Below are positions 24,224 to 31,753 of a stretch of DNA of 43,292 bases, piece by piece. Numbering within the stretch: position 1 is the stretch's first letter; every line of letters starts with the position of its first letter. The notes beneath the pieces are model-generated. The model was not told the DNA's origin. It did no database searches and saw only the letters and a list, made by a program, of their open reading frames with translations. This stretch comes from RSA9 sp036381195 (GTDB taxonomy: Bacteria > Gemmatimonadota > Gemmatimonadetes > Longimicrobiales > RSA9): NCBI GenBank assembly GCA_036381195.1, contig DASVDH010000086.1, positions 1 through 43,292 on the forward strand, in the 5' to 3' direction. The position numbers and the translations under genes were made by a program.

Positions 24224-24790
24224 TTACGCGGCCTTCCTCCGCTCGTGGCGGCCCTCGCCGATCTCCTCGATCATCTTGCGGTTGAAGGCCGGGATGTCCT
24301 TCGGCCCGCGGCTGGTGACGATGCCGTCATCCGTGACGACTTCCTCGTCGACCCACGCCGCGCCCGCGTTGCGCAGGTCCGTCTTCAGCGAGGGGTAGGA
24401 GGTGAGCCTGCGGCCCCTCACGATGTCCGCCTCGGCCAGCATCCAGGGTGCGTGGCAGATGGCGGCGATCGGCTTCCCCTGCTCGAAGAAGGACCGCACG
24501 AACGCGACCGCCTTGTCGTTCAGCCGCAGTTGATCGGGGTTCATGACGCCGCCGGGGAGCATCAGGGCGTCGTAGTCGTCGGGGCTGGCCGCGTCGAGCG
24601 TGATGTCGACGTCGAACTCGTCGCCCCACTCGGTGAAGTTCCACGCCCTGATCCTGCCGCCCTCGGGCGAGACCAGCTCGGTGTGCGCACCCGCCTGGTC
24701 CAGCGCCCTGCGCGGCTCGGTGAGCTCGACCTGCTCGACGCCCTTCGTGGCCAGGATCGCGACTCGCTTGCCCTGGATGCCCTTCACCAT
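24224..24790 (-). CDS. DJ-1/PfpI superfamily protein (type 1 glutamine amidotransferase-like)
   Basis: A 188-residue PfpI-type protein. Signature: DALMLPGGVMNPDQLRLND, then GKPIAAICHAPWMLAEAD with nucleophile C112 and H113, and the early acidic residue in VELTEP. PfpI/YhbO proteins act as stress-induced hydrolases or deglycases; which activity applies is unknown. The ATG at 24790 is preceded by AGAGGGG. The length fits the family. Confidence 0.9.
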   Translation of the reverse strand: MVKGIQGKRVAILATKGVEQVELTEPRRALDQAGAHTELVSPEGGRIRAWNFTEWGDEFDVDITLDAASPDDYDALMLPGGVMNPDQLRLNDKAVAFVRSFFEQGKPIAAICHAPWMLAEADIVRGRRLTSYPSLKTDLRNAGAAWVDEEVVTDDGIVTSRGPKDIPAFNRKMIEEIGEGRHERRKAA

Positions 24791-24952
24791 GCGATCCCCT
24801 CTTCCGCGGTATGGACGATCCGACGCGGTGACCCCAGGGCAAGTTCCATGCGACGCGGCGCCGGCGCCGGGCTCGTCGAGCTTCCCGAGCTCGACGGGCT
24901 GGCTGTCAGCAAGAGGGCGGGGGCCAGGGTCACTCCCTCGCCCCCGCCCTCG

Positions 24953-24976
24953 CCCTGGCCCGGGGCTGGGCCAGGG
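24953..24976 (-). terminator. Hairpin downstream of the EF-G-like gene
   Basis: CCCTGGCCC (24953-24961) pairs with GGGCCAGGG (24968-24976), nine base pairs, loop of six, beginning nine bases past the stop of the gene on the minus strand. It lies next to a CCCTCGCCCCCGCCCTCG stretch of the dispersed hexamer family. Confidence 0.6.
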
Positions 24977-24984
24977 TGGAAGGG

Positions 24985-27090
24985 TCAGGCGTGGACCTCT
25001 TCCTTCTCCTTCTTCGCGGCCTCGATGACCTTCTGCGCGACGTGGGCCGGGACTTCCTCGTAGCCGTGGAACTTGCGCGTGTGCGCGGCCCTGCCCTGCG
25101 TGAGCGAGCGCAGCGTCGTCGCGTACTTGTACAGCTCGGCCTGCGGCACGAGGGCGCGGATCCGCGTCTTCCGGCCGTCCGGGTCCATGCCCAGGATCTT
25201 GCCGCGGCGCTGATTCAGGTCGCCGATGACGTCTCCCATGTACTCCTCGGGCGTGACGACCTCGACCTCGAGGATCGGCTCGAGCAGCACGGGGTCCGCC
25301 ATGGCGGCGACCTTCTGGAACGCGAGCGAGCCGGCGACCTGGAACGCGATGTCGCTCGAGTCCACGGTGTGGTAGGAGCCGTAGAAGCACTCGGCCTCGA
25401 AGTCCACCACCGGGTAGCCCGCGAGGACCCCCTTCTTGGCGGCCTCCTGGATACCCTTGTCCACGGAAGGGATGAACTTGCCGGGGATCACGCCCCCGAC
25501 GATCGAGTCCGTGAACACGTAGCCGGCGCCGCGCGGCAGCGGCTTGAGGCGGATGTGGCAGTCGCCGTACTGGCCGTGGCCGCCCGTCTGCTTCTTGTAT
25601 TTGCCCTGCCCCTCCGCCTGCTTGCGGATCGTCTCGCGGTACGGGATGCGGGGCGGCTCGGTGGTGACCTGCACGCCGTACTTGCTCTTCAGCCGCTCGA
25701 TCTGCACCTCCAGGTGCAGCTCGCCGAGGCCGCGGATGATCGTCTGGCGGACCTCCGGGTCGTAGCCGCTGTGGAACGTCGGGTCTTCCTCGTGCAACTT
25801 CTGGAGGCCGGCGCCGATCTTGTCCTCGTCCGTGCGGCTGGCCGCGCGGATCGCGACCGCGATGTCCGGCTCGGGGAACTGGATCGGCGCGAGCACGAGC
25901 GGCCGGTCACCGGAGCACAGCGTGTCGTTCGTGTGCGTGTTCCTGAGCTTGGCCACGACGCCGATGTCCCCGGCGTGCAGCCGGCTCACCTCGAGACGCT
26001 CCTTGCCCTGCGCGACGGCGAGGTGGTTCAGCTTCTCCGTGGACTCGCGCGTCGCGTTGTAGACCTCCTGGCCGCTCGCGACGGAGCCGCTGTAGATCCG
26101 GAAGAAGGAAAGCTCACCGACGTGCGGCTCCGTGTGCGTCTTGAAGACAAGGGCGGCGAAGGGGCCGTCGTCCTTCGCCTCCAGCTCGATGACCTGGTCG
26201 AGCCCCGGCCGCTGCGCGATCTCGCGCACGGCCTCCGCGGGGCTGGGCATCAGGTCCACCAGTCCGGCGAGGAGCGCGCGCGTGGCCCACGCCTTCTCCG
26301 CCGCGCCGCAGAAGACGGGGAACAGGTCGCCGCGCAGCATCGCCGCCTTGAGCGTCGCCTTGGCCTCCGCGGCGTCGATCACGCCTCCCTCGAGGTAGCG
26401 CTCGAGCAGCGCGTCGTTGGTCGTCGCGATGGTCTCGAGCAGCTCGGTCCGCCACCGCTCGAGGTCCGGCGCGAGGTCGGCGGGGACGTCCTGCTCCTCG
26501 TACTCGCCAAGGGCGGCACCGGCGCGGTAGATGTGCGCCTTCCCCGTGAACAGGTTGATGATTCCACGGAACTGCTCGCCCGTGCCGATCGGGATCTCGA
26601 CCGGCACGGCCTTCTCCGTGAGCGACTCCTTGATGTCACGGAAGACGCGCTCGAAGTCGGCGTGCTCCTTGTCCATCATGGAGACGAAAAAAAGTCTGGG
26701 AATCCCGCGTGCCGAGCAGTATTCCCAGACCTTCTCCGTGCCGACCTCGACGCCTGCGGAGGCGCCGAGGACGATTACAGCGCCGTCCGCGGCCCTCGTG
26801 GCGGCCAGCGCCTCGCCCGTGAAGTCCAGGTAGCCGGGCGTGTCCAGGAGGTTGATCTTGACGCCCTCCCACTCGGCGAAAGCCGGCGCCGTCTGGATCG
26901 AGATGCCGTGCGCGACCTCCTCCGGCGTGTACATGGTCAGGGCGGTGCCGTCGCGCACGTTGCCGCGGCGGCGGGAGGACCCGCTCACGAAGCACAACGC
27001 ATCCACGAGCGTGGTCTTGCCGGAGCCGCCGTGCCCCAGGATCACGATGTTGCGGATCTGTTCAGTGCGGTATTCCTTGGCGGCCGTCAT
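24985..27090 (-). CDS. Elongation factor G-like translational GTPase
   Basis: A 701-residue five-domain EF-G homologue, best placed with the EF-G-like/EF-G2 paralogues. G1 is LGHGGSGKTTL instead of the GHIDAGKTT of canonical EF-G, and G3 is LLDTPGYLDF. The G4 position, normally NKxD, reads FVSMMDKEHADF, so the Asn-Lys that fixes guanine is replaced by Ser-Met. Domain IV is intact (YRETIRKQAEGQGKYKKQTGGHGQYGD, LPRGAGYVFTDSIVGGVIPG) and the C-terminus is lysine/glutamate-rich. The start ATG 27090 has GGGAGG upstream. The coding strand has seven consecutive T just before G4, unusual in this composition. Role in translocation or recycling is inferred. Confidence 0.88.
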   Translation of the reverse strand: MTAAKEYRTEQIRNIVILGHGGSGKTTLVDALCFVSGSSRRRGNVRDGTALTMYTPEEVAHGISIQTAPAFAEWEGVKINLLDTPGYLDFTGEALAATRAADGAVIVLGASAGVEVGTEKVWEYCSARGIPRLFFVSMMDKEHADFERVFRDIKESLTEKAVPVEIPIGTGEQFRGIINLFTGKAHIYRAGAALGEYEEQDVPADLAPDLERWRTELLETIATTNDALLERYLEGGVIDAAEAKATLKAAMLRGDLFPVFCGAAEKAWATRALLAGLVDLMPSPAEAVREIAQRPGLDQVIELEAKDDGPFAALVFKTHTEPHVGELSFFRIYSGSVASGQEVYNATRESTEKLNHLAVAQGKERLEVSRLHAGDIGVVAKLRNTHTNDTLCSGDRPLVLAPIQFPEPDIAVAIRAASRTDEDKIGAGLQKLHEEDPTFHSGYDPEVRQTIIRGLGELHLEVQIERLKSKYGVQVTTEPPRIPYRETIRKQAEGQGKYKKQTGGHGQYGDCHIRLKPLPRGAGYVFTDSIVGGVIPGKFIPSVDKGIQEAAKKGVLAGYPVVDFEAECFYGSYHTVDSSDIAFQVAGSLAFQKVAAMADPVLLEPILEVEVVTPEEYMGDVIGDLNQRRGKILGMDPDGRKTRIRALVPQAELYKYATTLRSLTQGRAAHTRKFHGYEEVPAHVAQKVIEAAKKEKEEVHA

Positions 27091-27139
27091 GCGAACCTCC
27101 CCGGGGAGCCGGATTTCGCCTTGTATTGGAGGGACCTGC

Positions 27140-27168
27140 AACGTAGGCGCGGGTCCAGGGGGTGTCAA
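27140..27168 (-). promoter_or_regulatory. Promoter of the EF-G-like gene
   Basis: Minus-strand TTGACA (27163-27168), a perfect -35, 17-bp spacer, TACGTT (27140-27145). The predicted start is about 45 bases before the ATG. It separates this gene from the rhomboid gene upstream. Confidence 0.6.
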
Positions 27169-27210
27169 GCTGGGTGCGCTCCGCTCGCGACCTCCCGATC
27201 CGGAGCCGGT

Positions 27211-28038
27211 TCAGTTCTGGCGGTACCGCCGGCTCACCTCGTCGAGCAGCCGCCGCTCCTCGGCGGTGAGGCTGGCGAGGCCCGCCTTGCTGATCTTGTC
27301 GAGGACGCGGTCCACCTCGTCGAGCAGGCGCTCCTCCTCGCGGCGCCGGGCGCGGGTGTCCGTGGGCCGCGGCTTGCCGCGGTCGCCGGGGATCACCGTC
27401 AACCGGTGGCGTTGCCGGTTCAGCATCTTCTTCCAGCGGGCGAAGCGGTGGGAGAGCCGCCAATCCAGCTTCAGGTAGAGGAAGCCGGCGGCGAACCCGC
27501 CCAGGTGTGCGAAGTGGGCCACGCCGTCCCGCGCGCCGCTCACGGCGCTCATGAGCGAGAGGCCCACGAAGATCGCCACGAGCCACTTCGCCTTGATGGG
27601 GAAGATGCCCCAGATGTAGATGGGCGCGTCGGGCCAGTTCATGGCGAAGGCGAGCATGACGCCGTAGACGGCGGCCGAGGCGCCCACGATGGAGGAGTGC
27701 CAGGCGAACAGGAAGGACAGCGCGGCGCCGCCCAGCCCGCAGATGAGGTAGTACTTCAGGAACTCGCGCGAGCCCCAGCGCTCCTCGAGCGGCGGGCCGA
27801 AGAAGAACAGCGCGAGCATGTTGAAGAACAGGTGCCAGAAGCTGCCGTGGACGAACATGTACGTCACCAGCGTCCACGGCTCGAAGAGCAGGCGGGCAGG
27901 CTTGAAGACGAGCAGGGCCGTGAGGGCTGGGTTGTCGACCAGCCACAGCGCGAAGAAAACGACGACGTTGGCGATCAGCAGGCGCTTGACCCACGGGGTC
28001 AGGCCGTAGCCGAACGAGAGGTTTGCCCGAAATGCCAT
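27211..28038 (-). CDS. Rhomboid-family intramembrane serine protease
   Basis: A 275-residue inner-membrane protease with about six membrane segments. The motifs are complete: HGSFWHLFFNM (H64, H69, N73), GASAAVYG (nucleophile S121) and HFAHLGGFAAG (catalytic H178). The cytoplasmic C-terminal extension (about 195-275) is basic and ends in a helical EERLLDEVDRVLDKISKAGL segment seen in other rhomboids of this size. It cuts transmembrane helices; substrates are unknown. It lies 70 bp downstream of ddl on the same strand and probably shares its transcript. Confidence 0.9.
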   Translation of the reverse strand: MAFRANLSFGYGLTPWVKRLLIANVVVFFALWLVDNPALTALLVFKPARLLFEPWTLVTYMFVHGSFWHLFFNMLALFFFGPPLEERWGSREFLKYYLICGLGGAALSFLFAWHSSIVGASAAVYGVMLAFAMNWPDAPIYIWGIFPIKAKWLVAIFVGLSLMSAVSGARDGVAHFAHLGGFAAGFLYLKLDWRLSHRFARWKKMLNRQRHRLTVIPGDRGKPRPTDTRARRREEERLLDEVDRVLDKISKAGLASLTAEERRLLDEVSRRYRQN

Positions 28039-28108
28039 CCGTGCTGCCCATTCCTGCGGGAAGAGCCGCCCCGGCGAGCCGCGGCGGCCGCGCTCCGCGC
28101 CCCCGGTT

Positions 28109-29128
28109 CTAACCCCTGCGTCTCCGACGGTGTTCCTCGATCGCGAGGCGGCAGATCCGGTCGCACAGCTCGGGGAAGGAGATCCCTGCCGCCCGCGCCG
28201 CCTTGGGCAGGAGACTGTTCGCCGTCATGCCCGGGAGCGTGTTGGCTTCGAGGAACCAGAACGTCCCGTCCCGGCCCATCCGGAAGTCCACCCGGCTGTA
28301 GCCGGCCAGCTTCAGCGCGCGGTGCACCCGGAGCGCCAGGAACTGGATCTCCCGGGCCTCCTCCGCCGGCAGGTCCGCCGGGAAGATCTCCTCCGCCATG
28401 CCGTCCTGGTACTTGCACTCGTAATCGAAGACCTCGTGTTTCGGGATGATCTCTCCGACCGGGAGCGCCTCCTCGCCCAAGATCCCGACGGTCAGCTCGC
28501 GGCCCGCGATGAACTGCTCGATCATCACCTCGGCGTCGTAGCCCAGGGCGAGCTCGACCGCCGCGTCCAGGTCTTCCGGCCGCTTCACGACCGTCAGCCC
28601 CACCGTCGAGCCCTGCCGGTTCGGCTTGACGACGACGGGCCAGCCCAGCCGCTCGCCCACGAGCTCCGCCCCGGCCGGCGCCATCACCCAGTCCGGCGTG
28701 GGCACGCCCGCGTCCCGGACCAGGCGCTTGGACACGTCCTTGTCCATGGCGATCCCGCTGGCCAGGTGCCCGCTGCCGGTGTACGGGATGCCGACGAGGT
28801 CCAGCAGCGCCTGGAGCGTGCCGTCCTCGCCCGTGCCGCCGTGGAGCGCCAGGAACACCACGTCCGTGTCCCGGAACTCCGGCGCCTCCGTCAGCGCCGC
28901 GGGGTCGCCCGTGCGCAGCAGGTCGAGCCCCGCCTGGTCGGGCGGGACCGGCGCCACGCCGGCCGTCAGCAGCTTCTGCTCCTCCGCGGCGCCCAGCACG
29001 CCGCGCGCCGTGTCCACCGCGATCACGTCGTGCCCCGCCGCCCGCAGCGCCTGCACGACCTGCGCGCCGCTGGCGATCGAGACATCGCGCTCGGCGCTCG
29101 TCCCGCCGAAGAGAACCGCCACCTTCAT
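28109..29128 (-). CDS. ddl: D-alanine--D-alanine ligase
   Basis: A 339-residue ATP-grasp ligase that joins two D-alanines for peptidoglycan precursors. Motifs: VAVLFGGTSAERDVSIASG (E13, first D-Ala site), FLALHGGTGEDGTLQALLDL, PYTGSGHLASGIAMDKD, VVVKPNRQGSTVGL, KHEVFDYECKYQDG in the omega loop and FWFLEANTLPGMTANSLLPK (metal and second D-Ala site). The omega-loop YECKY resembles the YxxKY of D-Ala-D-Ala enzymes rather than D-lactate ligases. The ATG at 29128 follows CTGGAG. It is preceded by a lipoprotein gene 44 bp upstream and followed by rhomboid. Confidence 0.93.
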   Translation of the reverse strand: MKVAVLFGGTSAERDVSIASGAQVVQALRAAGHDVIAVDTARGVLGAAEEQKLLTAGVAPVPPDQAGLDLLRTGDPAALTEAPEFRDTDVVFLALHGGTGEDGTLQALLDLVGIPYTGSGHLASGIAMDKDVSKRLVRDAGVPTPDWVMAPAGAELVGERLGWPVVVKPNRQGSTVGLTVVKRPEDLDAAVELALGYDAEVMIEQFIAGRELTVGILGEEALPVGEIIPKHEVFDYECKYQDGMAEEIFPADLPAEEAREIQFLALRVHRALKLAGYSRVDFRMGRDGTFWFLEANTLPGMTANSLLPKAARAAGISFPELCDRICRLAIEEHRRRRRG

Positions 29129-29172
29129 CCGGACTCCAGGAGTGAGGGAAGAATGCCGCGACGCCGCGGCGT

Positions 29173-29727
29173 TCACGGCAGGACCGCCGCGCTGGCCGCG
29201 TCCACGCGCCACTGCCCGGCCTGCCCGTCCGCCACGGCGCGGATCACCCACTGCGGCGGCTGGAGCGGCGCCAGCAGCATCGAGACGGCGGCGTCCCGGC
29301 GGGTGAGCGGCCCGCCGGCCCCGCCCGCCTGGCGCGCCGCGGCGGCCGCCTGCGGGGAATCCACCCATGCCGACGGAAGGGCCGCGTCCTCCAGCACGTA
29401 CCCCGCGGGGGACTGTGGGGGTCGCGTCGCCTGCTCGAGGGCGGTCGGCGTGGCCGTGACCACGAGCTGCTCCGCGCGGCCCGGCGCCTCGTAGACGACG
29501 CGCCACGCGCCGCGCCCCGGCTCGACGTACCCGTCCGGCGTGACACCCTCTCCCTCCAGGAAGCGGAGCGCCGCGTCCGGCGACCACGCGCGCGCGACCG
29601 TACTCGCCTCGCGCGCCGCATCCCGCGCCGAGATGCGGAGGCGCTCGGCCGGCACCTGCTCGCCCGCGGTGGCGCAGGCCGCGAGCGCGGCCGCAACGAG
29701 AGTCGCCGCCCAGCTCATCCACCTCAT
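29173..29727 (-). CDS. Putative lipoprotein of unknown function
   Basis: A 184-residue protein with a lipoprotein signal (MSWAATLVAAALAACATAG). The mature part has repeated short beta-like stretches (AWRVVYEAPGRAEQLVVTAT, PPQWVIRAVADGQAGQWRVD) somewhat like PepSY or small periplasmic modules, but I do not recognise the family. Same strand as ddl and 44 bp upstream, so probably co-transcribed. The 170 bp between it and the cbs gene are GC-rich with no evident gene. Confidence 0.6.
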   Translation of the reverse strand: MRWMSWAATLVAAALAACATAGEQVPAERLRISARDAAREASTVARAWSPDAALRFLEGEGVTPDGYVEPGRGAWRVVYEAPGRAEQLVVTATPTALEQATRPPQSPAGYVLEDAALPSAWVDSPQAAAAARQAGGAGGPLTRRDAAVSMLLAPLQPPQWVIRAVADGQAGQWRVDAASAAVLP

Positions 29728-29897
29728 CCACGCCTCCAGCCACCGGTGTCCACGGCGCGGCGACGCAACATCCCCGCCACGCGGCTGGACGGGGCGGCGA
29801 GCGGGCCGCGGGCCAACCTATCGGCCGCGCGCGCGGCGAAGCAAGGCCGCGCGCGGGTCGGCTCCGGCCGGTCTCGGGTGGGCTGCGGGCCGCGCCA

Positions 29898-31313
29898 CTA
29901 CATCAGGTAGCGCACGACGTCGTAGCGCGTGAGGATGCCGGCGATGCGCCCGCCGCGGCGCACCAGCACGGCCGGGTTCTGCCGGGTGAGCAGCCGCGCG
30001 AGGCGGGTGAGCTCGACGTTCGCCTCGACGACGGGGAAGGCGGCGTCCATGAGCGACTCCACGGGCCGGTCCAGCACGCTCGGGTCCTCGATGATGCGGG
30101 ACATGAGGGTGCCCTCGGAGACGGAGCCGACGCAGTCGTCATCGCTGAGGACGGGGAGCTGCGAGACGTCGTGCGTGGTGATCAGCGCGAGCGCCTCGCG
30201 GGCCGGCGTGTCCGGCGCGACCGCCACGAGCGGCGGCGCGCCCCCGTCCTTCCGCTCGATCATGTCCCCGGCCGTGAGCCGCTCGGGCTCGAGTAGCCGG
30301 TGCTCGCGCAGCCACTCGTCGTTGTAGAGCTTGGAGAGGTAGCGCTCCCCCGTGTCGGGCAGGATGGCGACGATCAACGCATCAGGGTCGTCCACCTGCC
30401 GGGCGACGCGCGCGGCGAGCTCGACGATCAAGCCGGACGAGCCGCCGACGAAGAGCCCCTCCTCGCGGGTGAGGCGGCGCGCCATGTGGAAGGCCTCGCG
30501 GTCGGTCAGCGTGTGGTACTCGTCGATGACGTCGAGCCAGAGCGTCGAGGGCAGCTTGTCGTTGCCGATGCCCTCGACCTTGTAGGGGTGGGTCTCGCCC
30601 TTCGCGCCCGTGTGGAAGTAGTGGGCGAGCATCGAGCCCTCGGGGTCGCCCGCGATGACGCGGACCGCCGGGTTGCGTTCCTTCAGGAACTTCCCCGCCC
30701 CGCTGATCGTGCCGCCGGTGCCGGCGGAGCCGACGAGGTGCGTGACCCGCCCGCGCGTCTGTTCCCAGATCTCCGGGCCCGTGGCCTGGTAATGCGCCTG
30801 CGGATTCACGGGGTTGTAGAACTGGTCGGCGAGGATGGCGCCGGGCGTCTCCCTGGCGATGCGCTTGGCGACCTGCACGTAGTAGTCCGGGTGGTCGGGC
30901 GGGACGGCGGTCGGCGTGATGATGACCTCGGCGCCGAACGCCTTGAGCAGCCGCACCTTCTCCTGGCTCATCTTGTCCGGCATGGTGAAGATGCAGCGGT
31001 AGCCCTTGAGCGCGGCCGCGATGGCGAGCCCCACCCCGGTGTTGCCGCTGGTCCCCTCGACGACCACGCCACCCGGCTTCAGCCGCCCCTCGCGCTCGGC
31101 CGCCTCGATGATCGCCAAACCGATGCGGTCCTTCACCGAGCCGCCGGGGTTGAAGAACTCCGCCTTGGCGTAGACGGGCGTGCGCGCGCCATCCGTGACG
31201 CGGTGCAACCGGATCAGCGGCGTCCAGCCGATGGTGTCGAGGACGTTGTCGTACGGATCGAGGTGGCGCGGCGCCACGCGCGCGGCGTCCTGGACGGATG
31301 CGCTGTCGGTCAT
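29898..31313 (-). CDS. Cystathionine beta-synthase with C-terminal CBS domain pair
   Basis: A 471-residue PLP enzyme of the cysteine synthase/cystathionine beta-synthase family. The N-terminal catalytic domain has FFNPGGSVKDRIG with K61 as the PLP lysine, GTSGNTG (88-93 region) and GSAGTGGTISGAGKFLKE for the phosphate; residues about 341-471 form two CBS modules (DTPAREALALITTHDVSQLP, LLTRQNPAVLVRRGGRIAGI). It condenses serine or its ester with homocysteine in transsulfuration; the CBS pair probably binds a nucleotide or S-adenosylmethionine. O-acetylserine sulfhydrylase activity cannot be excluded. The ATG overlaps the stop of the upstream TonB-C gene as ATGA, implying coupled translation. 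Confidence 0.88.
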   Translation of the reverse strand: MTDSASVQDAARVAPRHLDPYDNVLDTIGWTPLIRLHRVTDGARTPVYAKAEFFNPGGSVKDRIGLAIIEAAEREGRLKPGGVVVEGTSGNTGVGLAIAAALKGYRCIFTMPDKMSQEKVRLLKAFGAEVIITPTAVPPDHPDYYVQVAKRIARETPGAILADQFYNPVNPQAHYQATGPEIWEQTRGRVTHLVGSAGTGGTISGAGKFLKERNPAVRVIAGDPEGSMLAHYFHTGAKGETHPYKVEGIGNDKLPSTLWLDVIDEYHTLTDREAFHMARRLTREEGLFVGGSSGLIVELAARVARQVDDPDALIVAILPDTGERYLSKLYNDEWLREHRLLEPERLTAGDMIERKDGGAPPLVAVAPDTPAREALALITTHDVSQLPVLSDDDCVGSVSEGTLMSRIIEDPSVLDRPVESLMDAAFPVVEANVELTRLARLLTRQNPAVLVRRGGRIAGILTRYDVVRYLM

Positions 31314-31687
31314 TGCACGGCCTCCATGGCGCCGGCGGCGGCGCCGTCCGCCCTGGTGAAGCGCACCGGCAGCCGGGCCCACATCCGGATGCGCTTGTCG
31401 CCGCGGCGGCCCGGCGTGAAGCGCAGGCCGCGCGCGCCCGCCACGGCCGCCGAATCGAACTGCCGGTAGCCGCTGGAGCGGTGCACGGTCACGCTGTCCA
31501 CGTCACCCATCGCGGTGATGTGGATGAGCAGCACGGTCTCTCCCTCGATCCCCTGGTCCCACAGCTCGACCGGGTACTCGAACGGCGAGCCGGTGAACAG
31601 CGGCGACGGCCGCTGGATGGGTTCATCACCGGCGCAGCCGGCCGCGAGCGGCGAGAGCAGGAACAGCAGGGTGGCAATGCGTCGCAT
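31310..31687 (-). CDS. TonB C-terminal domain lipoprotein
   Basis: A 125-residue protein with a lipoprotein signal (LLFLLSPLAAGC) followed directly by a TonB C-terminal-like domain: PVELWDQGIEGETVLLIHIT, GDVDSVTVHRSSGYRQFDSA, ARGLRFTPGRRGD. There is no proline-rich spanning region or N-terminal inner-membrane anchor, so it is not an ordinary TonB energiser; it may be an outer-membrane or periplasmic protein using the fold for binding. Its TGA overlaps the ATG of the cbs gene. mutS ends 66 bp upstream on the same strand. Confidence 0.75.
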   Translation of the reverse strand: MRRIATLLFLLSPLAAGCAGDEPIQRPSPLFTGSPFEYPVELWDQGIEGETVLLIHITAMGDVDSVTVHRSSGYRQFDSAAVAGARGLRFTPGRRGDKRIRMWARLPVRFTRADGAAAGAMEAVQ

Positions 31688-31753
31688 CCTCAGGTCCTCG
31701 CGCCTCGTTCCAGGGGCGACGCACGGCCGCGGCCGCGCGCCACCTCGCCCATA

